NCBI RefSeq assembly: GCF_002127325.2
Contig: NC_035443.2
Coordinates: 121,891,061 to 121,955,060, forward strand
DNA: 64,000 nucleotides
From: Helianthus annuus
Taxonomy: Eukaryota > Streptophyta > Magnoliopsida > Asterales > Asteraceae
Direction: 5' to 3'
Below, one piece after another: positions 46,401 to 58,358 of the stretch. Both the position numbers and the translations under genes were made by a program. The notes under the pieces are model-generated. The model saw only the letters and a program-made list of their open reading frames with translations, was not told the DNA's origin and searched no databases. Within the stretch, counting starts at the first letter, position 1; the number at the start of each line of letters is the position of its first letter.

Positions 46401-47958
46401 GAGATTTATTTCCAGTAATTATAATTACCTCTCCTGAAGGGGTTTGAATTCCTACTGCATTTTTATCACATAGGATTCGTGCATGGTTGGCTATTAACCA
46501 ATCCATTCCTAATACTACATCGAATCCGGCTAAATTCATTGGTAACAGATTTGCAGAAAATTTATGGCCTAATAGTTCTATTTTTCCTTCTTGCCAGATT
46601 TTATCTATTTTCACAGAATTTCCTTCTGCGGTTTCAACTGTGAAAATTTGCCTAAGAGTGGTTAAAGGTAACTTAAGAGCTTGACAAAATGAAGTATTAA
46701 TAAAACTTTGGTTCGCACCAGAGTCAAATAATACTTTTGCAAATACGTCAGGTACTAGGAACGTACCGGCTATCACATCTGGAATGAGTTCGGCTTCTTG
46801 AGTGGTCAGCTGGAATGCGCGTACATTCTTCTTGGTTGCTCCTTCAGCGGGTTTAGCTTTGTTGTCTACTGGTTTAGTTAGCTTAGGACATTCGGATTGA
46901 AAATGTCCCCTTTCTCTGCAGTTATAACAAATTCTTGTTTTCTTCCTGCAGTCTTCCTCACGATGTCCTTTTGCCTTGCAAAAATTGCAAACTACATTGC
47001 ATTGTCCATAATGCTTCTTTTTGCAATTTCTGCAGAAAGGAGGTGATGAGGATTGCCCTGTTCCTCTTTTCTTGATATTACCCATACGAAATCCTTGGGT
47101 AATCTTCTGAGCTATTTCCTTCTTCTGGTCTTCTTCTCTTGTGCGCACCAATTCATCTGTTAGGGTGTTAGCTAATTCTACCGCATCGTCAATGGTACGA
47201 GGTCTCGCAGCTTTAACGATGTTTCGGATTTCACTAATTAACCCCCAGATGTAACGGGAAATAAGTACCGGTTCTGGCGAAGCCAGTGTTGGCACCACCC
47301 TTGCGTATTCAAAGAATGTCGAAGTATAGCCCCGGCAATCTACCCCTGTCATACGGTGACTTAGGAATTTGTTTGCCATTTGATCTTTTTCATATTCGGG
47401 ACAGAATTTTCTTTCTACCAGATTCTTAAATTCTTCCCAACTCATGGCATAGGCTATCCTTCTTCCTTTTGCCTGGAGGACCGTGTTCCACCATTCTAGT
47501 GCTCCTTCTTTGAACAGATTTGATGCATACATCACTTGATCCTCTTCGGCACATTTGCTTATTGCAATCACTGCTTCGGTTTTCTCTAACCAACGCAGTG
47601 TTGCAGTTGCCCCTTCGTTACCTGCAAATTCAATAGGTTTGCAAGCAAGAAACTCTTTGTAAGTGCAACCAAGCGTTGCAGCTTTTATCCTCTTAGGGAG
47701 TGGGGCCTGTTGCGGATCATGAGTGTCATGATTGCCGCCTCCATTTATGCTGTTACTGCCGTTATCTTCTGGAATACGTTTAATAGGAATTAATTGTGGT
47801 TCGGCAGGTTTCTAAACAGCAGCCACAATTTCTGGAATAGCATGGGCTATTCCTTGGGCGATAAAGTGCTCAATATCTTGTCGGGTTATATATTGATCTT
47901 CCGGTTCTTGCTCAGATTGATTTACTTCATTAATTGGTTCATTGTTAGCGTTTTCCAT
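43471..47958 (-). pseudogene. Gag-pol of element F with two nonsense codons
   Basis: One frame from ATG 47958 to 43471, about 1496 codons, closed only by TAG at 47814-47812 (codon 49, from a Gln codon) and TGA at 44312-44310 (an Arg codon in the integrase SDRDSR motif; CGA to TGA). Domains: capsid-type gag (ALEWWNTVL), three knuckle-like Cys/His clusters (including [14 protein letters not shown] and [14 protein letters not shown]), protease [10 protein letters not shown] near 46720, [11 protein letters not shown] near 45720, RNase H YCDAS near 45270, integrase finger and core to [10 protein letters not shown] near 44105, and a chromodomain-like tail ending near [15 protein letters not shown]. 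The ATG is directly preceded by the acceptor-like AATTAGCAG. Product: the replication polyprotein, inactive as it stands. Confidence 0.9.
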
Positions 47959-48251
47959 CTGCTAATTAGAAATTTATTAGTGTCTAACTTATTACTAACA
48001 AATTTAGCACAGATAAACACATAAATTACTACAACATACAAACATAACCAAAATTGTCGATTTCTCGACTTTCATTTTGTTATTGTATATTGTATATGCC
48101 TCCGTACACACCGTATCTTACAAAGTTTTATTGCCCATTTTACAGAATCAGTTTTACTATATTAGTTATAATACAGACAAACTTTTTCCAGCCCTTCCTA
48201 TCTTTTGGTCTACTGGCAGTTTCAGTAACGACGCTCCCTCTCGTCGTACTT

Positions 48252-48960
48252 TCAAGAGATCTGCTCCCCCATTTCCCGGATCCTATTCCCGGTGCCTATC
48301 AGTTCTTCACCAAACTGACGTAACTCAGCTAAATTTTCATAGCTCATTGACGGATTAGGGATAGGTTCTGGATCAAACTGTGGGAGAAAACTATGGGGAC
48401 TATTAACTATATTTTGGAATTGCCAGTCATTGGTCCACCATTCCTCCATTTGGCCTAATGGTCTGGTGTGAACTAGTGGGTCTGGAATAGCTGGTCCTAG
48501 GTTTAGTGGGAATTGGGTTGTAGCCGGGTAAGAGAAGAGATTATCGTTGATAGGCTCTAGAACATCACAATTATCCAGTAGGCGGTCTATTTCGTCCTGG
48601 AACGTGATTTCCTCAGACTGTTTAGAGCTTTCTCCGATCTCTATTCCCTTTTGCTTTAGGTCTATTCTTAATTCCTTTTCTGGTGGTTTCGAACTTTCTC
48701 CAGTTTCTATTTCCTTTCCCTTGTTCATGCTCACAGGGTTTTCTATTTTGGGAAGTCTCCTAGTGGCTGGTTTCCTACGACGTACTTTCCTCCACCCTAC
48801 GTATCTTCTTTTCTTTTTAGGTTTGGCTTTTTCCAGCGGTGGAGCTTTGAATTTCACAGGTTATTCTATGTCAGCAATGTAACCAGTAAAGTCGTAAGAG
48901 ACTTCGATAGGCACTGGATATAAGTTGAGATTCTGGAATGCTTCCGACATCTCATTCATG
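48252..48960 (-). pseudogene. Pre-gag ORF1, distal part, of element F
   Basis: It reads from ATG 48960 (behind acceptor-like ATACTATGCAG) and meets a TAA after about 30 codons. The same frame then stays open to 48252 (201 codons from 48857). It has a very basic segment (PKKKRRYVGWRKVRRRKP), two acidic GESSK repeats, and a C-terminal segment, MSYENLAELRQFGEE, matching the end of E ORF1 (MSAENVQELRTFGEE). No known domain is recognised. The basic patch could bind nucleic acid or act as a nuclear localisation signal. Confidence 0.6.
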
Positions 48961-49142
48961 CTGCATAGTATATATGCAAAATACAAGAATGTAATGTTAA
49001 AACTTTGGGACAAAGTTTAACAAACAAACACTGAAGTTTTATTGCATACTAATTTATACAAAGGACAACAGAAATAAACACACTAGGATTTTATTTATTT
49101 ACTGGATAGTGATTTTTCTATTAGACTCGATTACTTAGAAAT

Positions 49143-49448
49143 TTAGAGGTTGATATTTTCTGCTACAGTAGCTAGCATATAGAGATTTGCCCATTTCTTG
49201 TCTATTTTATCTTCCCAAGGTGTACTATTACCCAATTCTTGGACTTCTGGGTTAAACCTAACTCTCTTGGTTCGGGGTTTCTTTTTCTCCTGACTCTTTT
49301 TAAGTATCGAATCCCTTTTCTCTGGGGAAAGAGGATTCTCATAGTTTGCCTTGCGGACAAAGATTCCTTCTTCTAGGTTTACTGGGTTTTTAGAAGAAGA
49401 TGCAATATCTAATTTGTGATAGATAGCAGACAGCTTTTGTTTACCCAT
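49143..49448 (-). CDS. Pre-gag ORF1, proximal part, of element F (101 aa, unknown)
   Basis: ATG 49448 lies directly behind the acceptor-like TTAGTTACAG, as in E. The frame encodes a hydrophilic protein with EEGIFVRKA in its middle, a Lys/Arg-rich tract (KKSQEKKKPRTKRVRF) and the ending LATVAENINL. It matches E ORF1 in motif order over about 100 residues but stops where E continues. About 180 bp of AT-rich non-coding sequence separates it from the distal part. It may be an independent small protein or the first exon of a split ORF1. Confidence 0.6.
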   Translation of the reverse strand: MGKQKLSAIYHKLDIASSSKNPVNLEEGIFVRKANYENPLSPEKRDSILKKSQEKKKPRTKRVRFNPEVQELGNSTPWEDKIDKKWANLYMLATVAENINL

Positions 49449-49591
49449 ACTGTAACTAACAAATAATCAGTTAATACAACAAATAATCTCAGAATGATAA
49501 CTAGTAAAATTAAGTATTTTGTCAAATACTTAATTCCGTAATAGGCTTAAATCAGTGGCTCGATCAGTGGCTCAATAGTTATTAATTATTA

Positions 49592-49603
49592 GCTCTGATA
49601 CCA
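49592..49603 (-). other. Primer binding site of element F (initiator tRNA-Met)
   Basis: GCTCTGATACCA on the plus strand, five bases from the LTR start at 49609. Confidence 0.87.
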
Positions 49604-49608
49604 CCTTC

Positions 49609-51062
49609 TGTCGCGACCCCCGACCCACCCTGGACGGAATCGGGAGCCGCGAGCAGTCCAGTGGTACCCGTGGTATCTGATTTATGCGGCAGCGGAAGTC
49701 TTTTATTACAGGATCTTTTCACCGTAAAAATTTCTCGTTTAATATATTACACAAAGTTGTTAGGGATAAATTTCCATAATTTACAATACGTTGATTTCAC
49801 ACAGAAATCATTATTTGCCAAAACATGTTTTATTTATTTATTCACAATGAGCCACTTCTCTGAGCTTGTAGTGCTTTACTGCACTTTTCCTGGATCACAC
49901 AGATCACCTGAAACATGTTTTGAAAAAGGTTTTGTCAGCGGGGAAATACTGAGTGAATCATTCTGTTTTCTAAAACGACCCGTTAGTTATAAATTACAGT
50001 ATTAAGGGGAATTACAATGTTTCTGATATCAAACCAACTACCCACAGTATTTGTCACTCGACCAACCATTGGCTAGCCCATTTGTCCAATGGTGTCTGTG
50101 ACTGTGGTCAGATCACCCCTTGGCCACCCGTTTGTCCAAGTGTGACGGGAAATAAGTAATGTATACAAAACCCCACATACCGGATGTAATTTGGTGATTA
50201 CATAGACTTAATCCCTGTAATTATAACTTTGGAAAATAACTTGGAGTTTTGTAAAACAGTTGATAAAAAGAGAATGACTCACATTGCAGATTAACGAGCA
50301 ATAGATATAAGCCTACTGATTAGCCTTGATTAAACCTAGTTTAACACAATGCACACACAGGCAGGTTAGTAACTAATACAGCAGTTACGTCAATTCACGA
50401 GATTAAACCCTCACAACGATTAATCAGTGCAATACTCGATAATTCAATCGGATTCACAACGAATAACAGAGCATAGTCCGAATTCGAACAGCACTCTAAT
50501 ATTCAAGTCGAAATCACGACGAATAATCAAAGTACAAGCTCAATTGAGCAGCACCCGGATTATTGTTGGATAGTTATAATCGATCGGACGTTGAATCGTA
50601 ATAGCGATCGAGTTATTACCCTGATTGCGGCAGCGTTTCGTGATCGTGTGTGTGTGGTGAACTGATCGGAGTATAACACGACGTACAGACAGTATCTGAT
50701 CGACGTTTTAACATCAAAATTCTAATGCCAAGGTCGGCTATTTATAGCTAAAATTTCGATTGGCTTACGGACCGTATGACTAAGCCCTTACGGTCCGTAA
50801 AGGGTGCAGCCTACTTCCTAGCCTAGCTGAGTTCGGTTGTAGCTTAGGTGATTCAACAATTTCAACAAATAAGAACTGAGCAACGAATTAATTAAGATAA
50901 TTATCAACGAGGGTTTGCCCCCTCGAGTTTTAGGGGCCCTGATCCTGATTCCGATTGTTCCGGAAATTTCAGGGTTTATGCCAAATTACTTGGGTGTCTT
51001 AATTAGGGTTTTCTTTTGAATGATTATTATCCTAATTACCGGTTTTATTGATAATTGTTACA
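49609..51062 (-). repeat. 5' LTR of element F
   Basis: 1454 bp, nearly identical to the left copy apart from about six substitutions and the loss of 51 bp within the CGGTCCG palindromes near 50800. It ends AATTGTTACA and is followed by the duplication CAATG and the resumed ORF1 of E. Confidence 0.93.
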
Positions 51063-51067
51063 CAATG

Positions 51068-51541
51068 GAGATAGAAAACCCTGAAAATCAAGTAGAAATG
51101 CATGATTTCAATCCGGAGGAAATACCTAGGGTACCCGCACCAAATCCCTTAGACCCAAGTTACGACCCATGGTGGGACGACAATAGGGACTATGTGCAAC
51201 GTTACCCGATACACGAAGACATGCCCATGCAAAACCTAGGAGCCTACCCAGGGTTAGATCCTCTAGATCCCTATTACGATAATGATGTATTCATTAGGGA
51301 GATTCTAGAAAATCCTTACCCATTTAAGGCGCCTACACCTCCATACTAGGAACCCACACCCCAGAAACTGAACCCAGTCCTGGAACCTGCACCCCCAATG
51401 AGTGCAGAAAACGTACAAGAACTTAGGACATTTGGTGAGGAAATTTTAGAGAATAGTGAAAGGATGAGACAGGTGGGAGAGCGACTCGTCTGGAAGTACG
51501 ACGAGCGCAATATGGATTTTTGGATGAATCCATATCAGTAG
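51068..51541 (+). pseudogene. Pre-gag ORF1 of element E, second part
   Basis: It continues the frame from 41928 exactly in phase. The segment is acidic and Pro/Asp/Tyr-rich, has one TAG at about 51347, then continues to TAG 51539-51541. Its end (MSAENVQELRTFGEE) matches F. The whole E ORF1 is 286 codons. Between it and gag (51542-51795) lies AT-rich sequence without a gene, ending in TTAAAATTCAG before the gag ATG. Confidence 0.6.
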
Positions 51542-51795
51542 AAGCGATGATAAAGAAGGTTATAAAATAAGATAATAATAAAATATGTGTGTATTATATG
51601 TGTGTAAAAAAAACTACGGATGCCTATTACTAGTAGCGTAACTTTAAATTTCAGTCGGTATTGTAATTTTAATTTCAGTACTGGTGTGTAATAGATGCAT
51701 ATTATCGACGCTTTTGACCAAAGTGCGTGTCATGTGATTGGCTATATTCAAATATTGTTTGTGATGTTAATATGTGATAAATGTTTAAAATTCAG

Positions 51796-54700
51796 ATGGA
51801 CAACGAAGTGAATCAGGAAAACCAGAGTGATAATCACCCGAATAACGATAATCTGAATAATTAGAATACGAACAACAATAACCATGGAAACCAAGTGGAT
51901 AATAGTGCCATCCAACACATAGTGGCACAAGGAATCATAGATGCAATGCCATTTATTATCCAAACTGTTAAGGAAGCGGAAATAAAAGTAAGCATAGCAG
52001 TAAGCGACCAACTGAACCGGAACACAGCGTAAACAATGGACCCGTACTTCAAGTGCCCATTCCCAAAAGAAGAAGAACCATGCCATATGGTTGTTCTTAT
52101 AAAGAATTCTGGTCCTGTAAACCAATAGAATTCTCAGGCAATGAAGGACCCATTGCAGCTCTACGCTGGATAGAGAAAACTGAAGCTGTTTTAAAAATAA
52201 GCAAGTGTGCTGAAGAAGATAAAATAACGTTTTCTTCTAATCTATTTAAAAACTCAGCCTTAGAATGGTGGAACACTATCCTCCAGTCAAGAGGAAGTGA
52301 TAGGGTTTACAACATGGAATGGGAGGAATTTAAAACCATGGTAGAAAGGAAATTCTGCCCTCCCAATGAAAAGGAACAGATAGCGAATAAGTTTTTGAAC
52401 CTTAGAATGACCGGGGTAGATAGTAAGGGTTATACTACCACATTCTTTGAATATGCTAGAATAGTACCGACCCTTGCATCACCTGAACCGGTATTAATCT
52501 CCTGTTACATCTGGGGATTAATTGGAGAGATTAGGCATGTAGTTAAGGCAGCTAGACCTCAAACCATAGAAGAAGCTGTAGAACTAGCAAACACCTTGAC
52601 AGATGAATTAATCCGTACTAGAGAAGAAGACCAGAGGAGAAACCTAACCCAAAGGTTACCCAAGAATTCCGTTTCGGGAATTCCAGTAGGAATGTAGGTT
52701 CTACCTCTGCACCATACTGCAAAGCTTGTAAGAAGAAGCATTCAGGAAGATGCTCCACTTACTGTAATTTCTGCAAAGTACCAGGGCACAAGGAAGAAAC
52801 CTGCAGAAGGAAACCTACTAATGGATTGTGCTTCAACTGTGGAGAAAAAGGTCACATCAAGCCAAATTGTTCGAAATTGGCTCCAGTTGCAAACAACAAG
52901 AACACTAAAAATGCTAGAGCATTTGTTCTGACTGCAGATGAAGCCAAAATGATTCCAGACGTGATAGCTGGTTTGTTTTTAGTTAATGATGTTTTTGCTA
53001 AAGTATTATTTGACTCTGGTGCGAACCAAAGTTTTATTAATACTTCGTTTTGCAAACTTCTCAATCAATCATTAACTAAACTCCCACAAGAATATCTAGT
53101 AGAGACCGCAAATGGAGAAACCGTTAGAATTTCTGAAATCTTGCAGGGAGCAAGAATAGAAATTTTTAACCAAAAATTTATTGCAAACCTTTACCCAATG
53201 AATCTGGCAGGATTTGATATTGTATTAGGAATGGATTGGTCAATAGCCAATAAAGCCAGTATTTTATGTGATCAAAAGTCAATCCAAGTAAATTCACCAA
53301 GGGGTGAAAAGATCACAATTAAAGGAGATAAACCATCTAGATCCACTAAATTCATCTCTGTGATGAAAACTGCAAGTTATATAAGAAAATGATCTATAGT
53401 GTATTTGATTTCTATAATCACTAACATTAAAGGAAAAGAACTAAAAGACATTCCAGTAGTGTCTCAGTTTTCAGATGTATTTCCAGAAGAATTGCCAGGA
53501 CTACCGCCAGACAGAGAAGTCAAATTCAGAATCCATCTGCTACCCGGAACAGCACCAATTGCCCAAGCACCTTACCGTTTCGCACCCGCCGAAATGCAGG
53601 AACTGAAGAAACAATTAGACGAATTGTTGGAAAAGGGATTCATACAGCCAAGCTCATCGCCATGGGGAGCACCGATTTTATTCGTCAAAAAGAAGGACGG
53701 ATCAATGCGTATATTGAACAAGGTGATGATTAAGAACCGGTACCCATTACCAAGAATCGATGATCTGTTCGATCAACTGCAAGGAGCTCGATTATTCTCT
53801 AAAATCGATTTAAGATCAGGATATCATCAACTAAAGGTACATGAAGAGGACATTCCTAAAACCGCATTTAGAACAAGGTATGGCCATTATGAATTTACTG
53901 TCATGCCATTTGGTTTAACCAATGCCCAGCCGCATTTATGGACATGATGAACCGAATATGTAAGCCATATTTGGATAAATTCATAATTGTCTTTATAGAT
54001 GATATTCTAATTTACTCTAAGAGTAAAGAGGATCATGCAAAGCATTTGCACTTACTTTTAAGTCTATTAAAGAAGGAAAAGCTTTATGCTAAGTTTTCAA
54101 AGTGCGAGTTTTGGTTAGAGCAGGTACAATTTCTTGGACACTTAGTCGATCATGAAGGAATTCACGTGGATCCCACAAAGATCGAGGCGATTACCAAATG
54201 GAAAACCCCTGAATCACCAACCGAGGTTAGAAGTTTCTTATGATTGGCCGGTTATTATAGAAGATTTATTAGAGATTTTTCCAGAATAGCCATTCCCTTA
54301 ACTAAGGTAACCTGTAAATCCATTAAGTTTGAATGGGGAGCAAAACAAGAAGAAGCGTTTAGAATTCTTAAGCAAAGATTAACCCATGCACCCATATTAG
54401 CATTACCAGAAGGAACTGAAGACTTTGTAGTCTATTGTGACGCTTCTAAGTTAGGTTATGGATGTGTATTAATGCAACGTCAAATGGTTATAGCTTACGC
54501 ATCTAGACAACTTAAGAATCATGAAGAAAATTATTCAACCCATGATTTGGAATTAGGAGCTGTAATTTTTGCCCTTAAAATTTGGAGACATTACCTTTAC
54601 GGTAGTAAGTTTACCATATTCACTGATCATAAGAGTTTAAGGTATGTTTTCGGGCAAAAAGAGCTGAATATGTGACAAAGATGCTGGATGGAGATACTTA

Positions 54701-55454
54701 GTGATTATGATTGTAATATCCAGTATCATGTAGGAAAAGCCAATGTAGTGGCTGATGCTTTAAGCCGAAAGTATCATGAAAAACCAAAAAGGGTACGTTC
54801 TCTTAAATTAAATATACAAGTAGATTTAAATGATCAAATTAGAAAAGCACAAGAATCAGTAATCAAGGATGATACTGAAAATTTAAAAGGAATGATTAAA
54901 GAATTAGAACAAGGAACAGGTGGAATTTGGAGATTCCATAAGAAGAGAATGTGGATACCTAAATTAGGAAACCTACGTCACTGTATATTAGAAGAAGCCC
55001 ATAAGTCTAAATATACGATGCATCCAGCAAGTGATAGGATGTACCAGGATTTAAGGAAAAATTTATGGTGGATAGGAATGAAGAAGGATATAGCAACCTA
55101 TGTTTTTAAATGTTTAACCTGTTCACAAGTTAAAGCTGAACATCATAAACCCTCAGGTTTATTACAACAGTTAGAAATGCCCGTGTGGAAATGGGAATTG
55201 ATAACAATGGATTTTGTTACCAAATTACCCAAAACAAGAAAAGGTAATGATACAATCTGGGTGATTGTAGATAGGCTAACCAAGTCAGCTCATTTTCTAC
55301 CAATGAAAGAAACTTTCAGCATGGAACAACTAGCTAAATTTTATGTAAATGAAATAGTTTCATTACATGGAATACCTTTATCAATAGTTTCTGATAGGGA
55401 TAGCCGTTTTACCTCTCATTTTTGGGCAAGTTTCCAAAAAGCAATGGGAACCAA
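51796..55454 (+). pseudogene. Element E gag-pol up to the MITE
   Basis: ATG at 51796 follows acceptor-like AAAATTCAG. Gag (ALEWWNTIL, knuckles CNFCKVPGHKEETC and CFNCGEKGHIKPNC), protease ([10 protein letters not shown] near 53020), RT (FIDDILIYS near 54000), RNase H (YCDAS near 54440), integrase finger and the first part of the core (MDFVTK near 55207, SDRDSRF near 55390) are readable. Lesions include stops in the gag leader, frameshifts near 52050, 52690 and 53930, a TGA at about 53391, a small deletion removing part of the FRMCIDYRE block near 53708, and TGA at 54241 and 54673. It is thoroughly dead. The order and type match F. Confidence 0.88.
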
Positions 55455-56165
55455 TACGGCTGTAAACGAACCGAACGAACACGAACAAGGCCGGTTCGTG
55501 TTCGTTCGTTAAGGAAAATAACATGTTCGCGAACTGTTCATGAACGCATACCGAACATAAGTTTATGTTCATGTTCGTTCGTTAAGGAAATTCAGTTGTT
55601 CACGAACAGTTCGTGAACACTTGTCTCGAACATAAACGAACGCAAACAAATAACAACGAATGTAAACGAACATTTAACTTGAAAATAGAAAATAAAAAAC
55701 ATTGTTATCCTTAAACATTGGCTATAAGTAGTTAAATACAACCATCAAATGATAAATCAAAACACAAGAAGTCTACTAAACCACTAAATGATAAATCAAG
55801 GTTAACTAACCTAGACATAATTATCCTAAGAAATTTCTTCGAGTGTCCAAATTTTAGCTAACTTAAAAAAAGACAAAGTTTCAAGTTTTCAATATGTTTA
55901 GATAAAAGATTTATTATTTATTATTTTTAATATAATTAAACGAACACGAACGAACGAACATGAACAAACATAAACGAACATATTACCGAACGTTCACGAA
56001 CGCAGTCGAACGAACGAAACCTGTGTTCGTGTTCGTTCGCTAAGCTAACCAAACGAAATATTTTGTTCGTGTTCGTTCGTTAAGCTAATCGAACGAACAT
56101 AAACGAACTTCCCGCCGAACGGTTCACGAACTGTTCGCTGAATGTTCTGTTCGTTTACAGCCCTA
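55455..56165. mobile_element. Non-autonomous hAT-type element (MITE), 711 bp
   Basis: The ends are TACGGCTGTAAACGAAC and, in reverse, TAGGGCTGTAAACGAAC, flanked by the eight-base duplication GGAACCAA (55447-55454 and 56166-56173). Removing it restores the integrase frame of E. Subterminal regions are full of GTTCGTGTTCGTTCG/CGAACGAACACGAAC words in both orientations and the middle is AT-rich. No transposase is encoded. Eight-base duplication and subterminal repeats fit the hAT superfamily. Confidence 0.88.
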
Positions 56166-56173
56166 GGAACCAA

Positions 56174-56966
56174 GCTAAATCTAAACACAGCCTATCATCC
56201 TCAAACAGACGGACAAAGCGAAAGGACAATTCAGACAATGGAAGATATGCTTAGAGCTTGTGTAATTGATTTCGGAGCTAATTGGGACGATTACTTACCT
56301 TTAATAGAATTTTCTTATAATAACAATTATCACACAAGTATCAATGTTGCACCATTCAAAGCATTTTGTGGACGAAAGTGCCGAACCCCGGTCTGTTGGG
56401 CAAAAATTGGGGAAAAGCAACTATCTGGACCTGAGATAGTTCAAGAAACAACTGACAAGATCATTTAAGTCAAGGAACGACTGAAAGCAGCACGTGATCG
56501 ACAAAAGAGCTATGCTGATAACAGACGCAAACCTTTAGAATTTCAGGTAGGTGACAAGGTATTGTTAAAAGTCTCTCCTTGGAAAGGAGTGGTAAGATTC
56601 ATCAATCGAGGGAAGCTAAGTCCCAGGTATGTTTGACCTTTTGAGATTATTAGAATAATAGGACCCGTAGCCTATCAACTACAACTGCCAGAGGAAATGG
56701 CAGGAATACATGATGTATTTCATGTATCCAATCTCAAGAAATGCCTAGTTGATGAATCACTTGTAGTGCCTCTTAAGGACATAGAGGTAAATGAACAACT
56801 CAATTTTGTAGAAAGGCCTCTACAGATTGAAGACAGGAAAGTCAAGAACCTCAAGCACAAGAGATTAGTTCTGGTCAAAGTGAAGTGGGACTCTAAAAGA
56901 GGACCAGAATACACATGGGAGCTTGAATCAAAAATGCAAAGGAAATATCCACACCTGTTCCAGTAG
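56174..56966 (+). pseudogene. Element E integrase end and chromodomain-like tail
   Basis: The integrase resumes after the MITE ([14 protein letters not shown] near 56190, [10 protein letters not shown] near 56315), has TAA near 56466 and TGA near 56634, and ends with the chromodomain-like segment to 56966 (WELESKMQRKYPHLF). It lies 36 bp upstream of the 3' LTR, with a purine tract AAGGTGGGGAGGA between. Confidence 0.87.
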
Positions 56967-57002
56967 ACCTCGAGGACGAGCTCTAAAACAAGGTGGGGAG
57001 GA

Positions 57003-58358
57003 TATAACAACCCTAAACCGACACCCTCGAAATATTTCCGACACCCTAAAAATAATTTAAAATATCCCGATATGTCCTAAAATACCCCCCATATGCGAAA
57101 ACGGACCCCGAATACCTTGAATATTATTAAAAATAATTAAAAATGGAATTTTTGGTTTGAGGCGGGCCGCGTAAGCCACACCTCAACCCTTACACGGGCC
57201 GCGAGAAGGTAAAAGGCTGGTGAAACCCTGGGCCACCACGTGACCCAACACATGTCGACCCTATATACTGACCCAGATCAGCTACACTGTTGACCAACGT
57301 TGACGTGGGCCGCGTAGCCCTTTGTTACACTTTACGCGGGCCGTGTGAAAGTCAAAAACAGGCCCTATAAGTAGAGGCCATCGGATCTTCAGTCTGCTCG
57401 TTCAAGTTCGAAATCTCTCTCTCAATTTCTTAATAGTAAGCATTATACTCGGGTATTATACCCCCCCCCCTAAATAGCGAGGTTCTGCTCCGTTGTAAGT
57501 ATCATAACCCCTGGATACGTATTAGATACTCTGCCCGATTGATCTAGGGTTTCGTAACGGCTGTCGTGGTTCTGCCCGACGTAGTCATTGGAAGGCCGTC
57601 TCGGGGAGGGTATTACTAGTGTTAAAATGGGTTATTATACTAACACGCGTGCATTTGTGTAATTTATAGATTATTCCCAGGAAATCCTTACTGAAAATCC
57701 TAAGACAGCAATGTGAGTAATCTCCTTTTTGCAAATAGTTTTTACAAAACCTCACACAATTAATTATATAATAAGCAGTTATTGGGTATTTGTAAGGATA
57801 CAATTACAGTCGGTAAATTTGGGGTTTTGTATACAAAATTTGTTACTGCCTTGCGAGGAGTAACATGACCATAAGTCGGAACGACAGTACCGTGGATGGT
57901 AATTGATATGACTTGGAAACAAATGTAATTGCGGAATCGCCCTCAATACTGTACAATGGTTTTTATTAAAACTTGATTGAACTGGGATTCACTCACCAGT
58001 ATTTCCCACTGACAAAATGTTTTTAAACGCATTTCAGGTAACAAAATGTGAAAGCCAAATAGAAGCCAGCTGGACAGCACTGAAGGCTTGGAAAAGTGGC
58101 AATAAAGTTACCTAAAATGGATAGATGTTTTATTAAATAAAAATAGAATTTATTCCTATGAAAAAGTGTGTACTGAAAACTTGGGTTTTACCCATGTGTT
58201 TAATATTATGAAAGTATGGTATTTTACTCTGATAAAATATTTCTTAACTACGGTCCTGATGTAAAATCTGCTGCCAAAATAGACAAAAACAGGATACCAC
58301 CGAAACTAGCTGCGGCCGCCCGTTCCCGGGTTTGTAATAGGGGGCGGGGGTTGCGACA
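57003..58358 (+). repeat. 3' LTR of element E
   Basis: 1356 bp, from TATAACAACCC to GGGGGTTGCGACA. The first bases TA stand where TG is expected, so one end base has mutated. A run of ten C lies near 57463. The insertion site of C corresponds to 57672. No gene is seen. Confidence 0.85.

Larger units (their letters stand above)
41929..51062 (-). mobile_element. Ty3/gypsy chromovirus F inserted in ORF1 of E
   Basis: A minus-strand element with LTRs at 41929-43434 and 49609-51062 and the duplication CAATG (41924-41928 and 51063-51067). The LTRs differ by about six substitutions and a 51-bp deletion among CGGTCCG palindromes in the right copy. Gag-pol has only two nonsense codons. E and F are related (same gag and pol type, same pre-gag coding region) but their LTRs differ, so F is a later insertion of a sister family. 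Confidence 0.95.
40705..58358 (+). mobile_element. Ty3/gypsy chromovirus E (contains F and a MITE), right portion in window
   Basis: A plus-strand element: end of the 5' LTR 40705-41391, primer site, pre-gag ORF1, gag-pol and 3' LTR 57003-58358. It is interrupted by C in the 5' LTR, F in ORF1 and a hAT-type MITE in the integrase. It sits in the integrase region of copia element G; AGAAT at 58359-58363 is the probable right duplication (left side not in window). Many stops and frameshifts show it is old. Confidence 0.88.

Noticed and set aside
48054..48358. Plus-strand frames of about 90 codons
   Set aside because: They are antisense to the F pre-gag region and leader, with no domain.
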